Numbered from the stretch's first letter, positions 33,561-44,850 are shown. The stretch is 64,000 nucleotides of DNA from Gracilariopsis chorda (GCA_003194525.1 NBIV01000342.1:21066-85065); one strand, 5' to 3'. Made by a program: numbers and translations. The notes: generated by a model from the letters alone, not told the origin.

Positions 33561-36500
33561 TTTCGGGAGTCACCCCTACGGGAGAGGCGCCCTCAGAGTT
33601 GAGGTTGAAGGCGCCGGAGGCGTCACTGCCTCGCTTCCCGGTCAAAATCTTTACTAGGAAACAGGCCGTCTCAGACGTGAACTCTGAACACTTTAGTGTT
33701 CTGCATCGACCATGGAAACGTGTTCGAAACAACCGGTTCCCGGACAGAGTTTTGGTAATGTCCAAGAGAAACTACAAGGTATATGCTGACCTTGGCCTTT
33801 CCACCCAGTTTATGGTGCGAGTTCTCACTGTTTTGGACACAGGTGCAGGCCCGAACTTCATCGTTGAGTCGCTCCTGCCACCGTCGTTGCAGTCTAAGAT
33901 CCGCCATGGCGTGATACCGGATGTCGCAGATGCCAATGATAACCCGTTATCAACGGTTGGGACAATCGACCTGGTCGTGCGCCTTGGCTCCTTTCTTGTG
34001 AAACTCACCTTTATTGTTTGTCGGAAACCTGGGACTCTATAAAGCTCCGCGTTGCCGCGTCTGTCCAACTTCCACCGGAATCCCAAGTTTGGGTACGAGT
34101 CACTTCCCGTCAACACGGTTTACGAGTAATTCAACGTGCTGGTCGCCAATCTAGGCTCTACGCGCCAGTCACTGGTGAAAAACCAAGTCATTGGTTCGGT
34201 AATGCCCCACCCCACCGCGATGGTTCCCACGAGAATGCCCGCCGCCGATGTCCTCGGTCTCGTTCACTCTAAGGAGGGGGAGGACACTGCCGTCCGAATG
34301 CCGAAATGCACGGATGCTAAGCCGGTTCCAACCAGTTACGACCGGATTGATCCCGTGAAAGAACTCGAGGAACTTGACCTCGGTCATGTGCCGGAATCGC
34401 ACCGTGAACGTCTCCGTGAGATGCTACGGAATTTCACCACGATGTGGGATGGCTCCCTAGGGGAGATTACTACAACGAAGCACCGGATTGACTTGCTACC
34501 TGATACCAGGCCGATCGCTCAGCACCCCTACAGGGCAGGCCCTAAAGCTCGAGAAGAGGAAGAATTCCAAGTGGAAAAGATGCTCCGAGCTGGAGTAATA
34601 GACCCGGCTCAGTCGCCGTTGGCATCCCCAGTGGTACTGGCTCCGAAACAGGATGGATACTGGCGCTTTTGCATCGACTACCGTCGACTGAACGCCGTAA
34701 CCATCAAGGATGTGTACCCGATCCCACGAATGGATGAGTACATCGATTCACTCGGAAATGCTACCGTTTTCATGGCTCTAGACGCCAATTGGGGATACTG
34801 GCAGGTGCCCGTCAGGGAACAAGACCGCGAAAAGACTGCTTTTGTCTGTCACTCCGGACTCTACCGTTTCAAACGGATGCCTCTTGGTTTGACAAATGCT
34901 CCCCCTACTTTCCAGCGTGCTATCGACATACTAATGGCTCGCTTCAAATGGCGTACATGCTTCGTCTACCTGGAAGATATCATAGTATTCTCAGATAATC
35001 TGGATGACCACCTCACACACGTGAGAGATATCATGACCACGCTACGTGAGGCTGGAGTTACTCTCAAGTTGAGGAAATGTGAGTTCTTTACAGATACAGT
35101 GAAGTATCTGGGCCACATAATCCGCCCTGGGCGTGTGATGATCGAGGAAGTTCGAGTTAAGTCGCTCCGTCAAGCGAAGGAACCCGCCACTGAAACGGAA
35201 CTACGCTCCTTTCTAGGATTAGTCAACGTCTATCGACGGTTTATCCCGAATTGTGCGGATATCTCAGCACCCTTGAACGCGCTCTTGCGGAAAGGCCAAC
35301 CACCAAAATTGGAACCCTTTACGTCCGTCGAGACGAAGGCGTTTAACTCCCTCAAGGAGGCTGTAACATCAGCACCGATCTTATCGTTACCGAAACCCGG
35401 ACTACCGTTTACCGTAGACACGGGTGCTAGTGACTACCAAGTAGGTTGCGCTCTCTTTCAGACAACTCCTGAAGAAGAACGAACCCCTATTGGGTACTAG
35501 TCACGCTCACTGAATGTTCACGAGCGGAATTACTCCGTCTCGGAGAAAGAGTGTCTTGCAGTTGTGTGGGCACTCTCCACCCTCCGCCCCTATCTTATGG
35601 GTGTGCAATTCACCGTTTACACGGATCACTCGTCATTACGATGGCTCATGACAGTCTCTGAACCGTCAGACCGCTTAATGCGTTGGAGGCTCCGCCTTGC
35701 GGAATTCGACTTCGAGGTGATCTACAAGAAGGGCACAAAGAACGCTCAGGCGGACGCGCTGCCGCGTTTAACCACGGATGGTGAAACTCTACCCGCTGGG
35801 AACGAGGACATTTCTTGCTTCGTCGTCGACGGTCGAGAACCAGAGAACCCGGACCGTGAACCCGATAACTCGGATGAAGAACCGGAATCGGATGATGAAC
35901 TGGACGCACTACTCGTCTCGGACGATGCTCAGAAACCCCCACCGGGTAATTTCGTGCCAATACCCCTGGAGGAGATGGTCAGAGAACAGCAAGGTGATCC
36001 CTTCTGTACTCAGATTCGCGCCCGAATTAATGGCGGTGCGCAACTCCCTTTCGAGGTGAATGATGTTGGATACCTCGTCAGGACGGTTCAAACAACCCCA
36101 CAGGTAGTGGTACCGCATACTCTACAATCTAGAGTGTTGCACTTGTCGCACTATGCGAAACTTGGTGGACACGCCGGTGGACGGAAACTTTACCTCACGT
36201 TGCGACGGAGTTACTATTGGCCACACAGGGCTGTGGACTGCTACGTGACTGTGCGGCCATGCACGGAGTGTGCCAAAAACCGGGTAAAAGTACGGAAGCA
36301 CTCAACGAAGTTGAAGTTATTCCCAGCACGGGCCCCTCTAGAGTTTGTCGCAATTGACCTCTTGGGACCGCTGCTCAACACAAAGCGTGGACATAAGTTT
36401 TTACTCGTTATCACGGATCGTTTCTCCAAGTTGGTTCGCACCGTACCTTTACGGAAGATATCCGCTTTCGCGGTGGGGCAAGCCTTCGTCACCCATTGGG

Positions 36501-38851
36501 TATTTGTCTACGGACTACCGGTTAACATTCTATCCGATAACGGAAAGCAATTCGCATCGCGATTCTTTGAGGACGTGTGTCGGATTCTCGATATCAAGAA
36601 TCTGTTCACAACGACCTACCACCCTCAGTGTAATGGGCAAGTCGAGCGGTTTAACCGAACGCTGTTAGCCTCTCTCCGTTCTTACGTTGCTGATCACCCC
36701 AAAACATTGGACCTGTACACTGACGCTTTGACGTTTGCGTATAACACACAGGTACACCGTACAACGGGTTTGACTCCATTTGAATTGGTACTTTCGCGTC
36801 ATCCGCCCGCCGTAGCGTTGGAACCCCAGCCTACGCTGGCAAACTTCTCTTCCGTGAAGGATTATCGCCAACGATGGAAACCGTGGCTTACGAAGGTAAT
36901 CCCGGTCGCCCGGAGCTCCATGGCACGAGCACAGGCCACGTACAAGCGTGATTTTGACTCTCGTGTACGAGATACAGCACCGCCAATTAAGGAGGGTGAC
37001 TACTTCTTCGTCCGTAAGGAGCACTGGAACCCTGATAAGGAGAAACGGCATAAGCTCTCACCCGTCGCGAACGGTCCCTACAAGGTCATATCAGTGGATA
37101 ACGACACCTTAGTGGTGGAAATGAACGACGCTCATGAGCGGATTTCCCGCGATCGCGTTGTTATGGCATCGCCACCCTCCGTAGAGGTTGCTTACGAAGA
37201 TGAGAACCAACACAACCCAGTGGAACAACCCACATCTGTGGTTAACAGGACTTCTGTGTTGCCACAACCTTCAAGGGGACTCTCAGATATACCGTCCTTA
37301 TCGGACGCAGGCCCGAATGGCCTTTCTTCTCTAACGCCACCACGCGGTGTCTATCCCCGCAGTTTGGGCGCTTCTACCACTCCCCATGCCGCCCCATCTA
37401 AGGAGGGGGAGGAGAACCCTAACTCCCGTCGAGAGATTGAAACGGCTTCGTCGCGTCATGACAACCGTGGTGCACGGACCTCCGGACACATCGAAAAGGA
37501 CAATAGTGGACCGAGAGTCCCGTCTACGGACGTGCCATCTTCGCATTTGCGCGCTACAGCTACCGCTGAACCCTCTCGAGGAATGTCTACCGCATCTGCG
37601 CCAGATCGCACTCCCCACCGGGATTCTAGTCGTCAAAATGCACCACGCAGTGGGAATTCTCTCGCCAAAGTGAAATCGTTGCAGGAAACTATTCGCGTTT
37701 GCGATACTGAACCGGCTGTGCCATCGAGCGTTGATCCGCATTCCGTGGGTCACGGTTCGTCAACAACAGCTACGCTGGATAATGCAGAGCAGGCCCTCAC
37801 GGGATCCTCTGAGCCGACTACACCGGACGTGGTAACTCCTACTGCACGGCAGAACACACCGGCCAGGCCAGGCAAGCACACCGTACAGGACGGAAGGAAA
37901 ACGACCAGCAAGCTGGATTCTGGTTTAGGACCATCGCGCAGTCGCGAACTCACTCCGAGTGTCTCGGTTGATCCCGACAGTGTCGCCAAAGTCGCACCGG
38001 TCACTCCGGAAGGAAAGCACGTCAAAGACGGAAATACTTCGTCGCCGAAGCGAGACAACACACCGACAGCGCCGTTGCAACCGCCCTCACGTGAGGAGGC
38101 GGAACGCAACACGGCGCGGACAACCCTCGACAATCCGTTGCAAACGGCACGTGACCCCGACACCGTACGGACGGCAAAGGCACCAATTACCGCCTGAGGC
38201 GAGTCGACGCGTACTGTACGACGCACCGTGGTGCAACCGACTTCGTTGTCTGAAGCACCCCCGTCAAGACGGATATCTACACACAAACCTGTGGTTCGCG
38301 ACCCAGATGCTCATCTTTCAGATGCGTTAGAAGCCCCTTAAAGGGTATCGTCAATAGACGCCCCCTCAAGGAGTGAAGAAACCGCGAAGCGGGATACTTT
38401 AACCCACAGCAAGGGTCCGGATACGCACCATCAAGTGGTCGACGCAACCGGCCGTGCTGAAGACCTCCAGGCACGCGAAGCGGATGAACCTACCCGGAAA
38501 CCGGTTAATGACCCCTCGAAGGGCATGGACAGGCAGTACCAAGCCATGACCCTTCCGGGGAAGACTGTCCAACACCCACCAGTGGTGGTAGAGCCTGCCG
38601 TGCAGGACGCGATAATGCGAACACGGCGAGGCCGGGAAGTCTACAAACAGGAGTTTGTTGTTGACCACATTGTGGAACATTCTTACCATCCAGATGGTTA
38701 CATCCAGTACCGCGTACGCTGGTAGGGGTTCGGGCCCGAATATGATTCGGATGAGCCAATAGAGCACCTCCCACGTTCGAAAGTGGTGTCATATCCTCGC
38801 AGAACGCGAACGGGAATCCTGGCATCGGTGATAAACGCCCAAGTGGGATAA
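33551..38851 (+). pseudogene. pol polyprotein: protease, RT, RNase H, integrase, chromodomain
   Basis: In one frame: protease with LDTGAG (~33835); RT (34560-35130) with ALDANWGYWQVP and, at 34967-34978, YLED in place of YLDD; RNase H (35400-35770); integrase zinc module (36135-36275); core with AIDLLGPL, LSDNGKQF and GQVERFNRT; GPY/F (37030-37130); a linker of ~480 disordered residues; chromodomain (38650-38800; EFVVDHIVEHS, YRVRW, EPIEHLP). Lesions: stop at 34040-34042 with a loss of the protease end and a local frame change to ~34136; TAG 35498-35500; TGA 38195-38197; TAA ~38338; TAG 38723-38725. All later parts stay in the frame of 34136. The protease lacks the ILG block still visible in the dead relative. 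Confidence 0.95.
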
Positions 38852-39064
38852 GCAAGCCACTGCAGTGGAAGGAAGGAAATGAAGGATCGAGTTGTGGTGT
38901 GGAAAGGAAGAAAGGAAAGGAAAGAAGAAGGAACACAAGTCAACTTAGATTTTATTCGATACGATCGATGGAACACCGACTAGTCGAAGGACTACACTAC
39001 GTCACAAGGTTGCACCCCCATGGTGAGGGAACACGCCCGCTTACGGGTTGGAACTGCCCCCACC

Positions 39065-40867
39065 TTAGTGGTTATTTCCCTGGAGTCGGGCTATCAGAGC
39101 ATCCCGCATCGCGGTGAAATCACCACTGGCCTCGCTACCTCCCAGCCCTACTTGGCGGAGGAACTGAGAGATCACGGCAGCCTGACCCGCAGGGGCCACG
39201 TTCGCCTCACCTGGCGTAGAGGACCCACCAGTGGGAAGACCGACCGACGGATTGGACGGCTGACTCGCAGGGGCGACTCCAGGAGCATCCATACCATATG
39301 GTTCTCCCTCTGCCTCGGCGTGACCGGCACCTTCGTTGGGCTCGTTGTCGAACATTGGATCCTCACCGTCGTAGAAGTTGTAGTACTCATCGGCGTCAAC
39401 AAAACCAGTCGGATGCCCCTCAGGGATATATCTCGGTGCAAACCGGAGCCCGTTCGCTTCCTCCGTGGAGATCTCATGCCTCTCCCAAGGGTTGAAGTAG
39501 ATGAAGTCACCCGCGAGCGGAGTTTGACGCCCTGGCGACAGGTCCTGTATCCTGCTACCGGCAGTACGCCCACTCTGCTCTAGAGGAACCGAAGCCCAGT
39601 CAACCTGGTCGATGAAATCGAGGAGCCCCGCTACTTCGTCAGCGTTTGCCTCACCACCTAGTGGGATTCGTAAGTCCAGCGCTCGGATGGCGGCATGGAC
39701 CCGCAACGGGAGGAACCACAGTCTGTACTGGTCATAAACCTCGCAGAGGATGAAAGCCGTTGTGCGGACCGCCCATTTGGTGACCGCCACGGACCAGAGC
39801 CCGGACTGAGGATCCTCGATGAGGTATGAGCCGTAATACGTGATCACGGGAGGCAACGCGATGTAGCAACCTCGGCACGCTTCGAGATGCGACCACCACG
39901 GTGGAATCGGAACGTACCGACCCTGTCGGTTGACCACGTCTACGTTCTGATACGGAATCAAATACCCAAATCGGGACCGTGCTCGCCGCTCAAAGCGTAT
40001 CATCGACAAGAAGCTGGCCCTCGCCAAGCGACGCATATAGCGGAATTCAGCCCGAATGATCTGTCGTGTCCAGCACACCGCGTCTTGGCGCGCCGCGGGA
40101 ATGCTTCTCCACAAGAGTGGTTCCAAACCCGCTAGGCCATCGAGGTACCCCATTTCACCTTGGGTGCGATACAATCCGATGTCGGAGCCCATACCATCGG
40201 GGATGGGATACTCAAAGGGAGCCCGGCGAAGCCGTTGATGAGCGAGTAAGACAAACGCCGCGTGCGCGGAAGCTGCTGATTCCCGACCCCGTCGGATTAC
40301 CGTGCGCACGGGTATCGCTACGCGATTGCGCCAATCCCACGAAGTGGTCACGATTGCCGGAACGTCACCCGGGAGCATTCCGTTTCCATCGGTATACATT
40401 GCCAGAAGCGCATCATTGAACACCGCAGTCGGGTGGAACCACGGCGCCAGCCGGAGAGTCATCGCATGTTGCGAAGGCTGCAGCCCGACCAGCATGTCGT
40501 ACGACGGCCACGCTCCCATTAGATACCCTCCCGTGGGAGCCGCACTCGCATTTGCGCCTGTTTGTTGCGAAGGAGTCGAGAGACCGCTCTGCGGTAGAGG
40601 CACGGAATGAAATCCAGAGAAGTACTGTAACGGTGTGTTGCTGCCGGCGTTGCCGTTGTTGTTGCCGTTGTGGTTGTTCATCGTAGATGAAGGAAGCCGA
40701 GTAATCGGAGAAGAAGGACGCGAAAGCGTATGTGTTGTTGGAAGAACCTCGGAACAGTTGGTCGCAGATTCGCTGTTCGCAGCTAGGTGCTCGTTGCCCA
40801 GAGTGGGATGGAGAACCGGCGAGCCGGGCTTACATTTAAGGACCTTGCCCGGTGCTTTCGTCGCCAT
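39065..40867 (-). CDS. antisense chromovirus gene, 600 aa, unknown function
   Basis: An intact ATG-to-stop frame lies on the strand opposite gag-pol, between pol (ends 38851) and the polypurine tract; its ATG lies 36 bp from the 3' LTR. Residues ~1-130 are Ser/Asn/Pro-rich (with an NNHNGNNNGN run). ~130-420 look globular, rich in Trp, Arg and Tyr (e.g. VPIPPWWSHLEACRGCYIALPP, then LWSVAVTKWAVRTTAFIL). The tail is acidic, then Gly/Pro-rich. There is no signal peptide, membrane segment or zinc finger, and no family I know. A decayed homologue lies in the same place in the dead chromovirus. Antisense genes in this position are known in plant Tat-lineage Gypsy elements such as Grande; whether these are related is unknown. 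Expression would have to start in or near the 3' LTR on the minus strand. Confidence 0.88.
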   Translation of the reverse strand: MATKAPGKVLKCKPGSPVLHPTLGNEHLAANSESATNCSEVLPTTHTLSRPSSPITRLPSSTMNNHNGNNNGNAGSNTPLQYFSGFHSVPLPQSGLSTPSQQTGANASAAPTGGYLMGAWPSYDMLVGLQPSQHAMTLRLAPWFHPTAVFNDALLAMYTDGNGMLPGDVPAIVTTSWDWRNRVAIPVRTVIRRGRESAASAHAAFVLLAHQRLRRAPFEYPIPDGMGSDIGLYRTQGEMGYLDGLAGLEPLLWRSIPAARQDAVCWTRQIIRAEFRYMRRLARASFLSMIRFERRARSRFGYLIPYQNVDVVNRQGRYVPIPPWWSHLEACRGCYIALPPVITYYGSYLIEDPQSGLWSVAVTKWAVRTTAFILCEVYDQYRLWFLPLRVHAAIRALDLRIPLGGEANADEVAGLLDFIDQVDWASVPLEQSGRTAGSRIQDLSPGRQTPLAGDFIYFNPWERHEISTEEANGLRFAPRYIPEGHPTGFVDADEYYNFYDGEDPMFDNEPNEGAGHAEAEGEPYGMDAPGVAPASQPSNPSVGLPTGGSSTPGEANVAPAGQAAVISQFLRQVGLGGSEASGDFTAMRDALIARLQGNNH

Positions 40868-40889
40868 CGTGGATGTCGTATTCGCACCT

Positions 40890-40902
40890 CAGGAGGGGGA
40901 TA
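40890..40902 (+). other. polypurine tract
   Basis: AGGAGGGGGATA abuts the 3' LTR and would prime plus-strand DNA synthesis. Confidence 0.9.
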
Positions 40903-41804
40903 TGAAGTGCAATCCTCAAGGAGGAAGACTCAGCGATGCCCTGTGGACTTGGTGTTTTTGCCGCTTTCGCGTGTTTATGATTACTACCGCTATTAACGGG
41001 TGTCTCAGCCCTCAGCGGATCCGCACTGTGCACCAGGTGCACACCTGTGCATGCGCCGTGTGCCACCCAAGGCGTGAGTGGACCACGTGTGACACAGATA
41101 GTCAAGAGGAGGTTGGCACCACGGTGTGGACATTTAGTTAACTTATATTTATTATTTATTATTTATCTACGCTACAGTAGGGAGATTACTACACTATATA
41201 GTGGCTCGGCGACCTCGCCCTGACACTGAGTAAACTTCCCCAACCAGGGTTCTTTGCTCTAAGTCTTTTCCGCTTTCGCGAGTCTTCTACGCTCCTCGGA
41301 GGTAAAACCGCGTTACTAACGGTAGACCTATCCACCCTGCGTCACTAGGAGTATCACCGCCTTGGGCACTTGTCACGTAATTCACTACCGCCGTGTTCTC
41401 GCCCCTGTATAGGGTTCTTTTGTACCTTTTTCCGTGGTCCCGTTGGCCCACACCCCTATCGCCCCCAATCGGGCATCCCCCGTATTCCCCTTACCCCACT
41501 CTCGTGGTTTCTACCCCTTTGTGTGGTTGCTCGTCACCGCTGACGCGTGTCTCTCGTGCCGGTATCCCGTGACGTCTTCCCCCACTTACGTGGACTCGTA
41601 CTCCTTGGAAGGGCTGTTTTCCCATTCGTGGTGATCCTAATCCTACCGTTTCAACTCTACCCGCTTGGCGTGAGGGTGAGCCTCGGCTTTACAACCCGAC
41701 TTCGTCGTGCTCATCCGGAGAGGCTCCGTTCGCTGTGTTACTCTCCAGAGGGGAAGATTCCGAACGTCTTCGTGTGTTGTCCTGCTTGCAGGTATTGCAC
41801 TACA
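40903..41804 (+). repeat. 3' LTR
   Basis: 902 bp, same length as the 5' LTR, TGAAGTGC to CACTACA, followed by the target duplication GATAG (41805-41809). Confidence 0.97.
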
Positions 41805-41809
41805 GATAG
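41805..41809 (+). repeat. Gypsy target duplication, right
   Basis: GATAG, identical to 30425-30429. Confidence 0.95.
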
Positions 41810-42272
41810 AGAACAGTCTGTACTTCCCTTACACGATTACAGAAGGCTGGGCTGGATATCAAGGATATCAGAGCAGGAGGCAGTTCAAACTCAGGATCAA
41901 TGCCACGTGCTGTTTGTTCATTCACAAGAACGAAAGGAATTTAGTTCAACACCGACTGTACCTTAAGTAGATGGACCAGCATGATATTGATAGATGTCTA
42001 CGTTGCTGGAGATAATAGAAGCATGGAATAAGTACGATGTAGTTTTTCGAAGCAGATGGAGTCGAAAAACGTTTTTACAAGCCCAAACGTTTAGCAGTCT
42101 TCGATACGTAGAAAGCTTCTTTGACCTTTTTAGAAATGATCCACAACTTTCCAATGTCCATACTAAAGTTTTGCAAACAATGCTTAGCACACCCGTATGT
42201 CCACTGGAAGATCTTGTGACCCACTGGAGTTTGTCTCAATAAACTCATCGCATTGCAAGAGCCAGATATCAA
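41810..42272 (-). pseudogene. hAT transposase, upstream part
   Basis: On the minus strand, directly across the Gypsy, the frame reads GIDPEFELPP...CNRVREVQTVL and runs into the C-terminal part at 30424. Further upstream, in another frame, is CAKHCLQNFSMDIGKL...KVKEAFYVSKTAKRLGL, like the (C)xxHxxNLxxxD helix block of hAT/DUF659 proteins. Stops at ~41940 and in between show decay. Confidence 0.7.
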
Positions 42273-43185
42273 TGGAAGGAAGATGGTGAGCCCACCAATT
42301 TTTATATTCTTAAACTACAATGCTTTACCCTTTCTATGAAACAGATTGCTCATTGACGTTTCAAATCACTTTTCATGTAATTGATGAATATTGGCTGCGG
42401 TAAATGAATTATAAAATTGATGGTTGATTTAGAAAGCTTGTTTGTAGCGCCATCAAACCCAAAGAACACTACCACCAGAGTTTCGAATGCGATCAATACA
42501 TAGATGTATTGTTTTCTTGTATACGTTTTCTACCAGTTCTCCAATTATTTTAACGTGAGAAAAAAGTTGCCAATGTAGAACTAGTGACTGATGAAAAAAA
42601 TTAAACCAACATTGATGCTAAAATTTTCAAAACCGTGTGCCAGTTTAATGAAGAGCTTTTGCAAAAAGCAGATCTACTTGTGCTTTTCTTAATGAAGAAA
42701 ACACATTTTGTACCATATATTGTAATGATAAATTTGAAGACTGGCAACGTCGATTATGATTGGCAGTGCTCAAAGAATCGGGCAGTGTTACGTCGTTTTA
42801 ATCTATAAGTGCATTAATGAGTCTTTCGATATCCGAGCAAATTCTTATGTGAGTGTCTATGTTAATGGAAGATACCAAAACGCTCCTATGACAGTGCTTA
42901 CATTTTGCTCGTGCTTTTTTCGTTCCATTTGGGGCAGGGAATTTGTCAAAAAATCGCCCAGCGAATACCTTTGAGACGTGCTATGATATGATCAACAGTA
43001 TGTCAGAGTAGCCAATATTGGGATGGGAAATCTTTCCTTACAACGTTTTATTGAGACTATCACAAAGAAACTGCGGACTCCTGTGCCACACACAGAGGTG
43101 CTTTTGCTCTGATCGCTTTGATTTTCAAATTCAAAACGAGTTTGTGTATTGAACGTTTTGAAACGAGTAAGAAACGTTTTAAACA
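42273..43185. other. AT-rich 5' part of the hAT element, no intact gene
   Basis: The transposase N-terminus and its BED finger should lie here, but only short broken frames are present on both strands. Subterminal motifs start at ~43130. Confidence 0.5.
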
Positions 43186-43292
43186 TTTCTAAATCGTTTG
43201 AAACGTTGGAAAAAAGTTTCGAACGTTTTAAATGTTTCTATATGCTGGACATAATTTGAACCTAAAATAGTAGTCCTTTTTGCGTTATCACT

Positions 43293-43583
43293 GTGTCGGG
43301 ACAACACCGTATTCGAAGTCGAAAATCTGTGCACGCCAGAAAGGTGGGTTCACGGGCGCAGACAAAATTATATAGTAAAAAGGAGTTTGAACTTACCCAG
43401 GAGATTATGGACCGCCTGGCATACCAAGCAAACGAACTGGTGATGATCGAAGAGTTCAAAGATATTCAAAAAAGGTCCAGGATGTTACAGTCACTCATGA
43501 AACAAAAAAGATTCAGTGAAGAAGAGACCGACTGGCTGAACATAGTCTTCCTACAAAACCTATCCGTGCTGCTAAAGAAATAA
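43293..43583 (+). CDS. unrecognised 96-aa helical open frame
   Basis: The N-terminus is basic (RSRKSVHARK), followed by Lys/Glu-rich amphipathic helices (KEFELTQEIMDRL, IEEFKDIQKRSRM) and a final hydrophobic helix ending LSVLLKK. It has no known family. It starts 40 bp beyond the hAT target duplication, so it may have lost upstream sequence to that insertion. Bases 43600-44030 hold a short Glu/Arg-rich frame (~43840-43970, ERRIELDLKNEV) that could be a decayed coiled-coil gene. Confidence 0.4.
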   Translation: MSGQHRIRSRKSVHARKVGSRAQTKLYSKKEFELTQEIMDRLAYQANELVMIEEFKDIQKRSRMLQSLMKQKRFSEEETDWLNIVFLQNLSVLLKK

Positions 43584-44288
43584 ATTGAAGAGCTTTGCAC
43601 ATCAGGGACACTACAACAACGCTGGATTGCTCGAAATATCCATCTGGATCAACCGAACGAGGTATTCGATTACGGGGGACTGTTGATGTACCGACCAATT
43701 CGATGGATTTCTGTGGTGTAGTGCACCCGTATTGGGCAACCAGCGTTATCCAATGTACTATCTCAAACTGAATTAGTTTGAATTTGATAGTGAACTGCTC
43801 GCGCAACCTACGCAGCCCTATGCGGCTTCCAGCAGGTACCGCACAATGTAGTCTACGAATCAGACTGCTACGGGATTTCTGCGGAGCTGGAGCGCAGAAT
43901 AGAGCTCGACCTCAAAAACGAAGTCGCCTGGAGGAAGCGGGCAACCTCAGACAGTGTTCTGAAGACTAGTACCTGTTTTTCTCGCCATCCTCGCGCAGCT
44001 GCGAGCCTTCGTCGTTTATTCCCTCTGCGCAGCGCACACGACGAACAGGAAGGCGATCAGAAATCTCTGCCATACATCAGTTGATTCAAAGAAGTCCACC
44101 GTGAGGCTGTTTCTCCGCTACGAAGGCGGGGAAGTGCCAGGGAGCAGAAAGCAAATATCAATCTTATACAAACAAAAGCAAACCCCTAGCCGGAAAACCC
44201 TTGACGATAAACGTCATTGAACGCAAGAACTCCACAGAAATCATTAGTTTAGCCAAGTGAGAATCGGTTTACAATTTGAGCTCGAGGC

Positions 44289-44780
44289 TTACAATCGAAA
44301 GCGATCGGTCACCAAAGTGATCTCGTCTTCTATTGCCGAGATTCTACTATGCAGCTCAGCCAACGTTTGTTCTTTCTGTGTGCATTCTCGGCGCAACGTC
44401 TCTCTCGCTCTGTCAATTTGTAGAAGAGATTCGCGAGCTGCCGAGAGTTGCCGCAGAAGATCGAGTTTTGCAAGCACTAATCGGTCTAGATGCAATTGCG
44501 CGCTGTGTTCGTTTTCTTTAACTACCGAAAATTCACTTTCGACAGCCTCCTTCTCTCTTCGAAGCCCACTTAACTTCGAACAAGTTGTGTGCAAGTGTGC
44601 CTGCAGATGTTGCGTGTGCTTGGCATTGTCATCCATTCTGTCCTCCATGTTTTTCAACTCCGTTTCCAAAGTCTCGAACTCTTCTTCGGCCTCGTTGCGT
44701 CTTCGATCCGTTCTGCGTTTGTTGATTGCAGACGCTGTTGCCGCAACCAAAATCACGACTCGCAAGATACTTCTAAACAT
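44289..44780 (-). CDS. subfamily I coiled-coil protein (copy A), 163 aa
   Basis: The N-terminus MFRSILRVVILVAATASA is a hydrophobic segment ending in an Ala-X-Ala type cleavage site, followed by KRRTDRRR. This fits a cleaved signal peptide or a very short membrane anchor. The remaining ~135 residues are almost pure heptad-type coiled coil (Leu/Ala spaced among Glu, Arg, Gln). It aligns without gaps to copies at 54.2 and 59.2 kb, roughly 60% identical. No intron; stop TAA. A TATA box lies ~120 bp upstream. I know no named family. It lies in a cluster of similar genes in mixed orientations. Confidence 0.85.
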   Translation of the reverse strand: MFRSILRVVILVAATASAINKRRTDRRRNEAEEEFETLETELKNMEDRMDDNAKHTQHLQAHLHTTCSKLSGLRREKEAVESEFSVVKENEHSAQLHLDRLVLAKLDLLRQLSAARESLLQIDRARETLRRECTQKEQTLAELHSRISAIEDEITLVTDRFRL

Positions 44781-44850
44781 TGTTCACGTTTTATCGGTTG
44801 CACTTAATGTATTTGTTTGTATGTGAGTGAGGCAGCAGATGTGGGCGTGG

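Larger units (their letters stand above)
30430..41804 (+). mobile_element. young Gypsy chromovirus with an antisense gene
   Basis: 11,375 bp. It has two 902-bp LTRs (TG...CA), a 5-bp target duplication, a tRNA primer site, a polypurine tract, gag, pol (protease, RT, RNase H, integrase, chromodomain) and a 600-codon gene on the opposite strand between pol and the 3' LTR. About 11 LTR differences in 902 bp indicate a fairly recent insertion. gag has one shift and pol several lesions, so this copy is probably not autonomous. It interrupts a hAT transposase. Confidence 0.97.
28353..43243 (-). mobile_element. hAT element, 3.5 kb without its nested Gypsy
   Basis: An exact 8-bp duplication TGCTGGAC flanks it (28345-28352 and 43244-43251), the size typical of hAT. 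The termini are inverted: TATAGAAACATT at 28353 and its complement at 43232-43243. Within 120 bp of both ends are many copies of TTCGAAA/AACGTTT-like motifs, the kind of subterminal sites hAT transposases bind. The transposase reads on the minus strand and is split by the Gypsy at 30430. The transposase carries stops, so the element is not autonomous now. Confidence 0.92.

Noticed and set aside
37331-38330. Open frames of 100-180 codons antisense or shifted to the pol linker
   Set aside because: They are shadows of the low-complexity pol frame, with no matching frame in the dead element.
40200-40500. YTDGNG in the antisense protein, and TDSQ in its dead homologue, look like RNase H motifs
   Set aside because: The remaining catalytic acidic residues do not line up, and the two motifs fall at different positions in the alignment. 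A fold search would be needed.
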